Below are positions 18,128-27,365 of a stretch of 64,000 nt of DNA, piece after piece. Numbering within the stretch: the first letter of the stretch is position 1; each line of letters begins with the position of its first letter. The notes beneath the pieces are model-generated. The model worked only from the letters and a program-made list of their open reading frames with translations, was not told the origin of the DNA and made no database searches. The stretch lies in NCBI GenBank assembly GCA_963840425.1, contig CAWIYZ010000014.1:62001-126000 (forward strand). Direction: 5' to 3'. This DNA comes from CADEFX01 sp963840425. Its GTDB lineage: Bacteria > Pseudomonadota > Alphaproteobacteria > Rhizobiales > Hyphomicrobiaceae. A program made the position numbers and the translations under genes.

Positions 18128-18979
18128 TCAGCCCCCAAGCAGCGGATCGTTCGGCGGCAGTGGCTTGCCGAGCTTGACGCCAGCGCTCGTGCCGGAGGCC
18201 CATACGATAGCACCGATCAGGCGTCGGCCGCCGGTCAGCTCGACCTGCACCAGATCGTTCTTCTTGAGCTCAGGTGTGCGCTCCAGCCCGAGACCAGTGG
18301 TCGAGATATCCTTGGCGATAACCGTTGCCGTCTTGCCGCGATGACGCAGCACGCATTGCTGCAACAGACTGCGGCGGGCGGCTTTTCGCCGTTGCGGCAT
18401 GTCGGGTAGAACAACATTGCCGGATTTATCGATGCACGGACACTGCCCCTCGCTCGCACTCTTCAGAATCCGAAGGAGCATGGCCGAGTTCTCGCCATAG
18501 TACGGCGGCAGCCGGTCCCGCAGGTCTGCGTCGAGCGCCGATACGGCTCCGACCGCCCGCTGGCAGAGGCTCGACCAAGCCGTGAATGTCGTTGCGTTGC
18601 CGTGACTGACGGCCTGCTGAACGCCCAATCGGTCAAAGTCGGCGAACAGGCGCGCGATGCCAGCGCGAGCGGCAGACAGATCCCTAAAGAATTCCTTCAT
18701 GCGAAGCAGCGCTGTATCCCCGACGCCGGCCTCCTCGTGGGACCGAAGGAGCTCGCCGACAACCGCCGAGCTGCTCGGCAGAAAGTTCTTCAACTCAGCG
18801 GGGTTCTTCAGGGGCGCCTTGCCCTGCAAGGCATTGAGGCCGCTCGCGATGGCCGCCACCTGGAGCGCAGCCGCATGCGTTTCGCACACGATCGCCTCGA
18901 GCAGCCCGGCGCTGTCCAACCCGGTGGCCTGCTCGGCGTGATCGGCGGTGAAGAGCTTGGAACGCAGAGACTGCAGCAT
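18128..18979 (-). CDS. PilZ-domain protein
   Basis: 283 residues. The C-terminal ~90 residues (about 195-283) are a PilZ domain: RRKAARRSLLQQ supplies the R-x3-R type c-di-GMP motif and KDISTTGLGL the D/N-x-S-x2-G motif, so ligand binding looks possible. The N-terminal ~190 residues are helical with no recognised domain. PilZ proteins pass the c-di-GMP signal to motility, adhesion or polysaccharide systems; its position close to a flagellar locus is suggestive only. Confidence 0.8.
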   Translation of the reverse strand: MLQSLRSKLFTADHAEQATGLDSAGLLEAIVCETHAAALQVAAIASGLNALQGKAPLKNPAELKNFLPSSSAVVGELLRSHEEAGVGDTALLRMKEFFRDLSAARAGIARLFADFDRLGVQQAVSHGNATTFTAWSSLCQRAVGAVSALDADLRDRLPPYYGENSAMLLRILKSASEGQCPCIDKSGNVVLPDMPQRRKAARRSLLQQCVLRHRGKTATVIAKDISTTGLGLERTPELKKNDLVQVELTGGRRLIGAIVWASGTSAGVKLGKPLPPNDPLLGG

Positions 18980-19158
18980 TTACTACACCGGCGGGACGCG
19001 CGTTGGTTCTTCAGGAAGATAGCTCTCAGCCTTGAACAGCGCGTTAATGCGTTGTCGTGTGGTCGCCAAAGTGCCACCGCTAGACACCGAATCACGTATT
19101 CTCGTCAATTGACGGTGAAAAAGTCTAAATCGCCATCGGATCTGGACGGCCGATATCC

Positions 19159-19524
19159 ATGCCAAAGACCGGCCTTATGGGACCTTATCAGTTGACATTC
19201 GACGGCATTTCGAGCGCCGTCACGCGCCGGTCCGCTGGCGTCTATGCTCTCGGTCACACCGATGCGGACGGCAAGTTCCATGTTCAGCACATTGGTCGAT
19301 CGGATGCCGATGTTTGCGAGAAGCTGCGCGACTACATCGGCTCCAACACCAAATTCAAATACGGGTACTTCCCGTCATCGAAGACCGCGTTCGAGAAGGA
19401 GTGCGACCTCTTCCACGACTTCAGCCCGCCTGGCAACCGGATCCACCCAGATCGGCCGGCCGGCTCTAATTTAGAATGTCCGCGCTGCCGCTTCTTCGGT
19501 TCTGGACGGCGAGCAAGGCTATGA
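19159..19524 (+). CDS. Small GIY-YIG-like protein
   Basis: 121 residues. RSAGVYALGHTDADG followed by VQHIGRSDADVCEKLRDYIG resembles the first strands and Arg/Tyr elements of the GIY-YIG nuclease fold, and FEKECDLFHDF plus an ending CPRC are features of a short family frequent in Hyphomicrobiales. I cannot tell whether it is catalytically active. Starts at 19159 or the ATG at 19177. Its 3' end overlaps the convergent gene at 19466-19690 by 59 bases. Confidence 0.6.
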   Translation: MPKTGLMGPYQLTFDGISSAVTRRSAGVYALGHTDADGKFHVQHIGRSDADVCEKLRDYIGSNTKFKYGYFPSSKTAFEKECDLFHDFSPPGNRIHPDRPAGSNLECPRCRFFGSGRRARL

Positions 19525-19690
19525 TATCTGCTAGCGCAGCCTGATAGCCATGGTGCCAGTACGCCCGCTCGGGCGTATTGGCATCCAGGTGCTTTTGATC
19601 GACCTCAGCGAATGGAGCCTCTAGCTCGAGCCATTCCCTGATGTCGTCGCGGCGCTGCTGGAGCAGCGAGATTTTTCTCTTGATCGACAT
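19466..19690 (-). CDS. Hypothetical protein, 74 residues
   Basis: Begins MSIKRKISLLQQRRDDIREW, helical, with TPERAYWHHGYQAALADI near the C-terminus, an element I associate with short uncharacterised alphaproteobacterial proteins. The frame continues upstream to 19780 but the added part is cysteine-rich and unlikely. Function unknown. It overlaps the end of the GIY-YIG-like gene tail to tail. Confidence 0.5.
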   Translation of the reverse strand: MSIKRKISLLQQRRDDIREWLELEAPFAEVDQKHLDANTPERAYWHHGYQAALADIIALLAVQNRRSGSADILN

Positions 19691-19824
19691 GCACCCTATT
19701 ATGCAGGTGCAAATTGCTGGCGCTTTAATCGCGCCGGGCTTCTGCAATCGCAGTAAATCCCAACGATAGCACTGTATCATTGCAGGCCATGGGGCTATTC
19801 AACCGGGCCCTCCGGCCACCTCAC

Positions 19825-20274
19825 TCAATGTCCCGACGCGGCCTCGGCCTTCCTCTCCTTCAACGCCTTGTCAATGAGCACGTTGACGAGGGTCATGCGG
19901 CGGGTGGCACGCTCGCGCTCGGCGGAGGTAACGCGATCAGGATGGTTGTAGATGGCAAATTCGCGGCGCAGGCGCTTCAGGTCCTCGGTCGTGAGATCGG
20001 GGCTGAGGCACAGCTCGTCGGCGAGAAACTGATCCAGATCCCGCGCCTTCTCCAACAGCTTGCCGGACTGATCAGCGGCGTACATCTGCGCCAGCCTGCT
20101 CACAGCGACATAGGCCGGCGAGCTCAGGAGCTGCTCGATGGCATCGTGGATATCCGGGTCCGCGACGCGAGGGCCGCCCGGTCCCTGGCCGGCAGCGTCC
20201 TCGGAACGCGCTCTGAGGGCGGCCTCGAGAATTAATCTGAAATCGGCTTCCGATGCGGACTTTCGCTCGGTCAT
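19825..20274 (-). CDS. J-domain-like protein
   Basis: 149 residues. The C-terminal part contains EDLKRLRREFAIYNHPDRV, with an HPD tripeptide at residues 111-113 between two helices, then a third helix rich in charged residues: the arrangement of a J-domain that stimulates DnaK ATPase. The N-terminal ~90 residues are helical and unassigned. No Gly/Phe or zinc-finger region. It stands alone between the small genes and the flagellar locus. Confidence 0.6.
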   Translation of the reverse strand: MTERKSASEADFRLILEAALRARSEDAAGQGPGGPRVADPDIHDAIEQLLSSPAYVAVSRLAQMYAADQSGKLLEKARDLDQFLADELCLSPDLTTEDLKRLRREFAIYNHPDRVTSAERERATRRMTLVNVLIDKALKERKAEAASGH

Positions 20275-20438
20275 CCAACGGGACCCGAAAACGCTGCCTT
20301 GTGAGCGGTGGACACGATAGTTAGCTCGAGCTTAGGAAACCTGGGTTGATGTCAGGTAAAGTGCAGCAAGATTTTCTTAACGAAAGCGTCCGCGGACCAG
20401 TGGCCCCCTGCAAGCGGCAGCGCCTCTATAGATATTTG

Positions 20439-21164
20439 CTAGGACCGGACGCTGTCCTTCGCCTCCGGAGTTTGGCGATCGTCCTCTCGTGTCCCCTCGC
20501 GGTGCGCGAAGCGGCTGCTCGCCGCAAGCGCCATATGCAGTCGCAACGACAACAGCAGCGGGCTCGTGACTTCTTGCGAGCTCGAAACCGGTCCGAGCCC
20601 AGCTCCACCGGTCATGGAAAACTGACGATCACTCGTCTCTGCAGCTACATATCCCTGACCGGGAGCCATAGGCTCGCTCGTGGTGCGATCCAGCAATGCC
20701 GCCAGCTCTGATGCGGGTGCTATCGGCGGCTCTGCAGCCTGTCCAACATTTGCCGGCGGACTCCCGATCCACTCCGCCTCTGCTGCCCGTCGCGCTGCGA
20801 GGCCTGCGAGCAACTTACCGCCGGCTTTGTTGTATTCGACAAACAGGGAACGCACCGCGTCCATGTCGCCGCGCCGCACGGCATCGCCAAGTCCATCGCG
20901 GGTCCATTTCTCGCCGGCGTTGAACGTGAGAGACGTGAGAGCAGCCTTGGTCCCTTCGTCGGCGTTGGCCGCATGGCGTTCGACGACGGCCCTCGCACTC
21001 GCGATCTCGGACTGAAAGCGGCGCTCGGCCTCGGCCCGATCGATCACCTCGCCCGGATAGAGCGCGCGCGTGCCGTAGCCGTTCGAATGCTGCGCGTAGT
21101 CCCACTGGGCCTGCGCCGTGAACCCCTCGAAGGTTCGAATCGACTTGAGATGCAGGCTATTCAT
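20439..21164 (-). CDS. Phage-type lysozyme (GH24) at the end of the fliF operon
   Basis: 241 residues. The first ~115 are a GH24 muramidase: a catalytic Glu in TFEGFTAQAQWD, the following Asp and Thr (NGYGT) in the expected order, and LTSLTFNAGEKW later in the domain. The C-terminal half is low complexity. There is no signal peptide. It follows fliK by 18 bases, so it is probably co-transcribed with fliF-fliH-motB-motC-fliK. The FlgJ in this locus has only the rod-binding domain, so I infer that this enzyme may open peptidoglycan for the rod, as SltF does in Rhodobacter. Confidence 0.75.
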   Translation of the reverse strand: MNSLHLKSIRTFEGFTAQAQWDYAQHSNGYGTRALYPGEVIDRAEAERRFQSEIASARAVVERHAANADEGTKAALTSLTFNAGEKWTRDGLGDAVRRGDMDAVRSLFVEYNKAGGKLLAGLAARRAAEAEWIGSPPANVGQAAEPPIAPASELAALLDRTTSEPMAPGQGYVAAETSDRQFSMTGGAGLGPVSSSQEVTSPLLLSLRLHMALAASSRFAHREGTREDDRQTPEAKDSVRS

Positions 21165-21182
21165 GGCGCGATCCGCGATGGC

Positions 21183-22556
21183 TCATAGATAAACCCCACC
21201 ATTCGACGCCCGGGCTCCGGTCGCATCATTGCCAGCATCGACTGAGGCATCGGACGGCTCGGACGAGCGTCCAGATTCATGCCCCGATTGCCGCTGCATG
21301 CCCGATGATTGGCCATCTGGCTGCGACCAACCCGACTGCGACTGAAGCGAAGATTGCGGCCCTGTGTGATTGTTCTGGACGTTGGGTTGAATCGGGGATG
21401 CCGCCCGGTCGGGCTCGACGATATGCACGATCACCCCGTCCAACGCGTATCCGGCTGACTGCAGAACCTTCGACAAAGCCTCTCGATCCTGCCTCAGCAT
21501 GTACGCCGTTTCCTGCCGTGAGGCGTCGAGCTGAATCTCCAGAGCATCCTGTTTGAGCGACATGCGCACCGTGACGGTTCCCAGATCCGCTGGTTGCAGC
21601 TGGATGTGCAAGATCTTGAGGGCTGAGTCGGACTTGACGCTCAGGCTCGGCAAGCTCACGTCATCGGCTTTGAAGGCGCCAGTCTCTGCGGCTGTCAGCT
21701 CCGCCTCGAGGCGCTCGGCAATCTGAAGGATCGGTGGGGCATGCGCAATGGGCGGCAGATGCGTTTCGGTGCGCAGCACCGTGACCTTGGCCTCCGCGGT
21801 GGCAATGGACAGAGCCTCCTGATCCATCGCTTGGCGAGCCTCCGTTGCGTCGCTGATCTCCATGGATGGCATGTGGAGCATCGGTCCGTCACCAACCGAG
21901 GTCGCCAGCATCGGATCGGTGCTTCCTGCCTTCGATGCCATCGCGGCTGCAAGCTCAGCCGACTTACCAGAGCGGCGGTCTTTCGATCCGACCACCTGAG
22001 CATCCGAAGGCGCCGCGCCAGCTCCTGCCCCGTTCTCCGCAAGAGCAGCGATCTCCATGACACGGAATAGGCCGGCAAGATCGACTGGACGTTGCGGCAC
22101 TGACTGCAGCTGCTGATCGGACTGCAGTGCCATCTGACCATCCTCGGTATCGTCAAACTCGCCGCCCCGCTCGCCAGCAAGCAGCTCCTGCGCAACGTCA
22201 GGCACATTGGCCCACAGATCTTCGGCGTTGGCCACAGTCTCCAGGGTGGTCGTCCCGGCCTGGAGATCGCCGGCCGCGTCTGCGGCAAGGACCTCCACTC
22301 CACCGGTCAGTGCCAATACGTCCGCAATCCGAAACTTCCAAGGCAGAGGGAGCCGGCTCGGATCTTGAACCCCAGTCTTGCCGGGGACCGCTGGCTGTGC
22401 CAGGGCTCGTTCTTCGGGATGCGCCGCGAGTTGGCCCAGCAGCTCGGGAAAGCTGCCGCTCTGATCCGCGCTCGAGCCGTCGCCGAGATCCTCCGGCATG
22501 CGCCGGCCCAGCACATCGGTTGCCGCTTGTGCCGGCAGCGCACTCGTCAGCGTCAT
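21183..22556 (-). CDS. fliK: Flagellar hook-length control protein FliK (rhizobial MotD)
   Basis: 457 residues, mostly low-complexity Ala/Gln/Ser as expected for a secreted ruler. The conserved Flg_hook domain is at ~310-400 (ILHIQLQPADLGTVTVRMSL and YMLRQDREALSKVLQSAGY). FliK measures hook length and switches export specificity through FlhB. Gene order motB-motC-fliK is the rhizobial arrangement in which the gene was first called motD. It overlaps motC by 4 bases. Confidence 0.85.
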   Translation of the reverse strand: MTLTSALPAQAATDVLGRRMPEDLGDGSSADQSGSFPELLGQLAAHPEERALAQPAVPGKTGVQDPSRLPLPWKFRIADVLALTGGVEVLAADAAGDLQAGTTTLETVANAEDLWANVPDVAQELLAGERGGEFDDTEDGQMALQSDQQLQSVPQRPVDLAGLFRVMEIAALAENGAGAGAAPSDAQVVGSKDRRSGKSAELAAAMASKAGSTDPMLATSVGDGPMLHMPSMEISDATEARQAMDQEALSIATAEAKVTVLRTETHLPPIAHAPPILQIAERLEAELTAAETGAFKADDVSLPSLSVKSDSALKILHIQLQPADLGTVTVRMSLKQDALEIQLDASRQETAYMLRQDREALSKVLQSAGYALDGVIVHIVEPDRAASPIQPNVQNNHTGPQSSLQSQSGWSQPDGQSSGMQRQSGHESGRSSEPSDASVDAGNDATGARASNGGVYL

Positions 22557-23716
22557 TTGGAGACCTCGTTCAGCAGCATATCCACACGCGCCATGACTTT
22601 ACGGGCCACCTCGACCGACTTTGGCAAAGGTGTTTCTGGACCTTCCGCAAATGCGAGCGGCGGGTCAGATATCAGGAGTGGCCGGCGCACCTCGCTGGCA
22701 ACGGCCATGGCCGCATCCAGAAGCTCGGCGTCCGAGTCTGCGAGTTTCGATCGATCTATGGATTGCAACACGGCAAGACCCACGTCGTGATCTTGCGTGA
22801 TTATCAGAATGGCGGCTTCGTAGATCCTCGAACGCGTGTGCTCTGCGCTGCCCTCGGTTGTCAGCGCGATTGCATGGCGGGCAGCGAGTCTGGCCAGCTC
22901 GACGCGTCCGCCGGTCACGGCCTGATGAGCAATCAGCAGATAGGACTGCCGCCGGCTCACTACGTCCAACCCATCCAGCATCGCCTCGAGCTTGGCGAGC
23001 TGCTCGGGCGCCTGTCCGTATCGGTCACCGGCAACCTCGACGGCGAACTGCTCGCGAAAGCTGTTTGCGTAGACCGAATTGGGAAAGCGGCGCAGGTAGT
23101 GCGACGCCAGGGTGTTGTAGGCACTCGTGTCTCCGGCGGCGGCCACCGCAGACGCCTGCCTACGCAGTGCGGCCTCCTCGATAAGCGTGCCCGGCGAGAG
23201 CAGACGCGCGTCGTTGAGCAGCGCAATGGCTTTCTTCGGGTCCTTTGCCACGAGCAAGACGGCTTGCGCGAGCGCCACATGCGCCCCGAGATTCCGCTCC
23301 AGCGTGCGCACGTCGACGGCAGCCAGCAACTCTGCGGCGTCGGCATCGCGGCCTTCACTGTAGGCCAGTGCGCCGTTCAGAAGTTTTTCATCGACACCGG
23401 GCAGCGAGCGCCTGCCGAACAGGCCCTTCAGCACGCGCGGCTCGCCCCCGCTGAGCACATACATCACGACGGCGCGCACGTTCGTGGGATCACCCCATAC
23501 GGAGGGATCTGCCGCCATCATCTGCTCAGCGATATGCGCGCTCAGTCGCCTCTGCTGACTGTAGGCGGCGCTATCGCCTTGCGCAGCGCGATCCTGTAGC
23601 AGACGGAGGGAACGGATCAACTCGAAGGGCTGCTGAGCATCCTGACCTCGAGCAGCAGTCGACATCGGCGCCGCCACTGCACACGCGACCAGCAGAATGC
23701 GACAAGCGCTCCTCAT
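22553..23716 (-). CDS. motC: Periplasmic motility protein MotC
   Basis: 387 residues with an N-terminal signal peptide (ILLVACAVAAPMSTAARG) and alpha-helical repeats throughout (for example FELIRSLRLLQDRAAQGDSA, VMYVLSGGEPRVLKGLFG). MotC is found only in rhizobia and relatives, where it works in the periplasm with MotB and needs its chaperone MotE, which is also encoded here (31488-32207). ATGA overlaps at both ends show translational coupling with motB and fliK. Confidence 0.88.
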   Translation of the reverse strand: MRSACRILLVACAVAAPMSTAARGQDAQQPFELIRSLRLLQDRAAQGDSAAYSQQRRLSAHIAEQMMAADPSVWGDPTNVRAVVMYVLSGGEPRVLKGLFGRRSLPGVDEKLLNGALAYSEGRDADAAELLAAVDVRTLERNLGAHVALAQAVLLVAKDPKKAIALLNDARLLSPGTLIEEAALRRQASAVAAAGDTSAYNTLASHYLRRFPNSVYANSFREQFAVEVAGDRYGQAPEQLAKLEAMLDGLDVVSRRQSYLLIAHQAVTGGRVELARLAARHAIALTTEGSAEHTRSRIYEAAILIITQDHDVGLAVLQSIDRSKLADSDAELLDAAMAVASEVRRPLLISDPPLAFAEGPETPLPKSVEVARKVMARVDMLLNEVSK

Positions 23717-24990
23717 GATTTGGGTTTCCGCAGCAGGAGCTCGATGCGACGGTTCTGCGCGGCTTCGGGGTCGGTTGGAACACGCAGATTGCGGTCCGCA
23801 TGACCTTCGACGCGTTCGAACCGCTTCTCGTCGAGGCCGCCACGAACAAGCATGTAATAGGCCATGTGAGCCCGCGCGGTGGAAAGCCGCCAGTTGTCGT
23901 AAGTGGACGACCTGAACGGCCGGCCGTCGGTATGGCCGCGCACGATGAGTTGACCAGGCCGCGTCTGGAGAACTTTGGCGATCCTTTCCATGATTGCCAC
24001 GACGGCGGGGCGCGGCTCGGCCGACGCAATGGCGAACATCCCGAAGTCGAACTTGTCCGTAAGGCTGATGAGCAAGCCATCCTCGGTGACATTGACCTCA
24101 ATGTCGGGGCCGGCAGCTTGCCCGAGCTGCCCCATGGCCTGCCTGATCTCGGCGTCGACCTTGGCAGCCTCAGCCCGCTCTATCGCCTCCTTCGCGTCTC
24201 GTGCCCCCTTCACCTCCTGCGCGGCCTTGTCCGTCGCCTCTGCCAGCGCCTTTTGCACGATGTCGGTGACATTTGGCGCTTTGCCCTGATCGTGCGCGCT
24301 GGCGTCCGCGAGCACAGCTTGGCCCCCATCCTGGCCCGGCAGCTTCTGGCCGACGAGGTCCAGGCCGGTGGCAGGATCGGATATCGCGTTGCCCGATGTT
24401 GTGGGCTGAGCGTCCTCGCTCGATGTTTGTGTCGCGTCCACGGGCTCCCTTGCCTGGCTCTGTCGCACCTCTGGATCGAACGGATCACGGAAGGCTTCGC
24501 CGGGCGTCCGGGCGGTTATGGCCGGCTTGGCCGGCCCGGTGCTCGTGCGGCGCTGGTCCTCGGGTCCGCCAGGGGCCTGCTGGGCCAGGATTTCGAGCGC
24601 CGCGTAGGGATCTTTGAAGAGCGCATCCTCGACAATTTTCTGCTGCGCCGGCGACAGCTTGGCGCCCTTGGCTTGGCCGTCCTTCACCTTGGACTGGCCG
24701 GGCGCGTTCTCGCTGCCCGGCGCACCGGTATCGGCATCGTGCAGTCCACGGGGCGTCGGCGACTTGTCAGTCAGCCGCAGTGGGTTGAAGTAGGTTGCGA
24801 CCTGGGTCAGCACCTTCTTGTCGGTCGCGTTGATCAGCCACATGACGAGAAAGAACGCCATCATGGCCGTCATGAAATCGGCATAGGCAATCTTCCACAC
24901 GCCTCCGTGGTGCGCGCCCTCCTCGTCGCCCCCGCGGCGCCGAATGATGACAAGCTCCTGGAGCGTCGCTTCCTCTCCCTCGACGCTCAC
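23713..24990 (-). CDS. motB: Flagellar stator protein MotB
   Basis: 425 residues: a cytoplasmic N-terminus, one membrane helix (~36-56, IAYADFMTAMMAFFLVMWLI) with the essential proton-binding Asp38, a long low-complexity linker, and a C-terminal OmpA-like peptidoglycan-binding domain (~300-425; RGHTDGRPF and NWRLSTARAHMAYYML). I place the start at the GTG at 24990, whose GTGA overlaps the fliH stop, as at other junctions of this operon; the frame is open to 25020. Its partner motA is 15 kb away in another operon. Confidence 0.9.
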   Translation of the reverse strand: MSVEGEEATLQELVIIRRRGGDEEGAHHGGVWKIAYADFMTAMMAFFLVMWLINATDKKVLTQVATYFNPLRLTDKSPTPRGLHDADTGAPGSENAPGQSKVKDGQAKGAKLSPAQQKIVEDALFKDPYAALEILAQQAPGGPEDQRRTSTGPAKPAITARTPGEAFRDPFDPEVRQSQAREPVDATQTSSEDAQPTTSGNAISDPATGLDLVGQKLPGQDGGQAVLADASAHDQGKAPNVTDIVQKALAEATDKAAQEVKGARDAKEAIERAEAAKVDAEIRQAMGQLGQAAGPDIEVNVTEDGLLISLTDKFDFGMFAIASAEPRPAVVAIMERIAKVLQTRPGQLIVRGHTDGRPFRSSTYDNWRLSTARAHMAYYMLVRGGLDEKRFERVEGHADRNLRVPTDPEAAQNRRIELLLRKPKS

Positions 24991-25613
24991 GCCACCGCCT
25001 CCTCGATCCGATCGATCCACTCCTGGAGGCGGGTCTGCAGGACCGTGTGATCCAAGGTCACTTGAACGTCAGGGGTTTCGCTGACTGAGAACGTGACCTC
25101 GGCGGTTGTGTCGGCCAGCTTCTCGCGCAAGACCGCAATCAGATCATCCGGGCCCGAGACGGCAAGGGTTGCGCCACGGTCCCTCGACACGATGGTCCGG
25201 ACCAGGGCGGAAAGCTCGGTCACTGCCTGCCGTCTGAGCTGCGCCGTGAGCAAAGGCCGCAAGATGCGTGCCGTGCTCTCGCTGATCCGGGCTTCCATGT
25301 CGCGCATCGCCGCGAGCATCTGCTCGACCAAAGCCTCGCCCGCCTGCTCGATCCATGCCTGCCGCTCGGACGCCAAACGCTGCTCGAACTCCTCGCGCTG
25401 CGCTTCCAGCCTGGCCTGAAACTCCTCCTCCGCAACCGCTCTGCCTGCCTCATGGCCACGCGCAACGGCCTCGACGATACGCGCAGCCATATCCTCCGCA
25501 ACACTCGGCGAGGCCTTGCCCACCGACCGCACCAGAGCGTTTGTCAAACCCCGTCCAGCATCAGCCTCGTTGCCGAATTCCACGAGCAGGCGGGCCAGAG
25601 GTATCGCACTCAT
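24987..25613 (-). CDS. fliH: FliH-like export ATPase regulator
   Basis: 208 residues if started at the ATG at 25613 (another ATG is at 25634). A central long helix rich in Glu/Arg/Gln (~75-130) and a C-terminal globular part ending LQEWIDRIEEAVA match FliH/YscL proteins, which hold the FliI ATPase at the export gate. Identification rests on position after fliF and on architecture, because FliH sequences are poorly conserved. There is no stop codon between the fliF C-terminus and this gene, so it may be made as a fusion with FliF or from its internal start. Confidence 0.7.
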   Translation of the reverse strand: MSAIPLARLLVEFGNEADAGRGLTNALVRSVGKASPSVAEDMAARIVEAVARGHEAGRAVAEEEFQARLEAQREEFEQRLASERQAWIEQAGEALVEQMLAAMRDMEARISESTARILRPLLTAQLRRQAVTELSALVRTIVSRDRGATLAVSGPDDLIAVLREKLADTTAEVTFSVSETPDVQVTLDHTVLQTRLQEWIDRIEEAVA

Positions 25614-27249
25614 GCCGAACTCGGCCCCGTTCATCCACTGTCTGAGGATGGCTGTGGCCTGCTCCTCGTCATAGTCGATCATCTGCTCGAGCCGCTTCTG
25701 TGGCATGCGGCCCATCTTGATGGTCAGGTCCGCAATCAGATTGGGCACTTCCTCATGTGCAACCTTTGGTTTCGCGGCAACCGAGCCAGGCGTCGGGCCT
25801 TCGACGACAAGAGGACCGGTTGTTGAACTGGCAACCGCGGGCCTTGGCTGCTCCAGCAGCGCTTTTGTCGCTGGCCGCAACCCGAACCAGATAAGGAGTG
25901 CCGTGGCAGCGAGGATGGAAAACGCCTTGAAGATAGCGCCAGTTTGCTGGACGAGCTGCTCCAGAATGCCCGGCCCTGCGGCTGCTTCGTCGAGCTGGCC
26001 GGTTTGAACGAACTCAACGGCGGACAACGCAACCCGGTCTCCGCGCTTGGCGTCCATGCCCGTTGCCGAATTCGACCAGGCGCTGGATGTCCTGGAGTTG
26101 CTTGTCGATCTGCTCTGCAGTCGCATTGCCCCCCAACGATGCAAGCAACTGCTTGCGATTGATGACAACCGCGATGGTAAGACCCTCGATCTTGTAGCCC
26201 TCGCTCACCGTCGAGACTGTCTTGGAGCTGAGCTCGTAGTTCCTCAGCTCCTCTCTGCGCTCGTTGGAGCGCTTGGACTGATCGCCCGCCGCTGAAGCCG
26301 TCTGCTCGGCGGGAATGTTCTGCTCCACGCCGACAGCAGGCCGGTTGTTGGCGTTCTGGGAGTTGCCGGTCTCCTTCACCACGCGCAGGGAGCGCTCGGC
26401 GCGCGATTCCGGATCGAACGAGGTTTCGTTGATCTGCCGCTTGTCCATGTTGAGCCGGGCCGCAACGCTAATCGTGAAGTTGTCGAGACCGAGGTAGGGT
26501 GCCAGCGTCTTGCGGACCTTGTCCTGCAGCTCCTTGGCGATCGCCTTCTCGAGCTCGACCATGGTGCCGGGGGCAGCATTTGCCGCATCCCCGCCGGCAG
26601 CCAGAACGGTTCCGTCCGTGGTCATTACCCTGACCCGATCGATGGTCATGCCGGGAATTGCGGCGGAAACCAGATGGCGGATCGCGGGTGCGGCCGAGAA
26701 GTCGTCAGACCTGTCGGTTCGGATCACGACGGAGGCTGACGGCGGCTGGCTGTTGCGGCGGAAAGACCCGCCGTCCGGGAGCACGATATGCACGCGCGCC
26801 GCCCTGACCCCCTTCATGGCCTGGATCGTGCGCGCGATCTCGCCTTCGAGAGCGCGCACGCGCGTGATCTCCTGCATGAACGAGGTCAGTCCGATCGAGC
26901 CCAGCTTGTCGAAGAGCTCGTAACCGGCGTTGGCGCTGCTCGGCAGCCCCTTCTCCGCCAGCAGCATGCGGGCCTGCACCATCTGGGCGGACCGCACCAT
27001 GACTTTCGAGCCTTCGGAGTTGACGTCGAAGGCGATGCCCGCCTCCTTCAAGGCGGCGCCGATCCGGCTGACGTCCTGGGCATTCAAACCGCTGTAGAGC
27101 GTCTCGAACTCGGGACGGCTCAGATAGTAGCTGCCGAATCCAACGGCAGAGAGCACCGTGCAACCAACAATGCCGAGGACCGCCAGCCGCCTGCCACCGA
27201 GAGCCAGCAGGTTCGCCCACAACCGTTCGAGCTGTTCCAGCCCGTTCAT
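25614..27249 (-). pseudogene. fliF: MS-ring protein FliF, frameshifted
   Basis: About 545 residues once corrected, the normal length. Segment 1 (27249 to ~26072): first membrane helix (VLGIVGCTVLSAVGFGSYYL) and the ring-building domains. Segment 2 (~26072 to 25614) lies one base over: MDAKRGDRVALSAVEF, the second membrane helix (ILAATALLIWFGLRP) and the FliG-binding tail (MIDYDEEQATAILRQWM). Deleting one base in the GTCGAATTC region near 26070-26078 joins them. As written, segment 1 ends after 411 residues without its second membrane helix. The gene also lacks a stop before fliH. A base-call error cannot be excluded. Confidence 0.8.
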
Positions 27250-27299
27250 GTCTCGCCCGCCCGCGTCACAAATCCGCTTTTGCGATGCTGGAACCGCAA

Positions 27300-27310
27300 C
27301 CTTGTGCGAG
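27300..27310 (-). promoter_or_regulatory. Flagellar operon motif upstream of fliF
   Basis: CTCGCACAAGG on the minus strand, 50 bases before the fliF ATG. One of seven copies of the motif CTCG(C/G)(A/G)CAAGG in this locus. It shares the preceding CGTAATG with the flagellin copy at 28357. Confidence 0.55.
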
Positions 27311-27365
27311 CATTACGCAAAAGGCCACGCCATCAAGAAAATGAGGTTTGGCCAGTCGCGTGGGC

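Noticed and set aside
22127..23599. 490-codon plus-strand frame opposite fliK and motC
   Set aside because: Antisense shadow; no recognisable domain and it crosses two well-supported genes.
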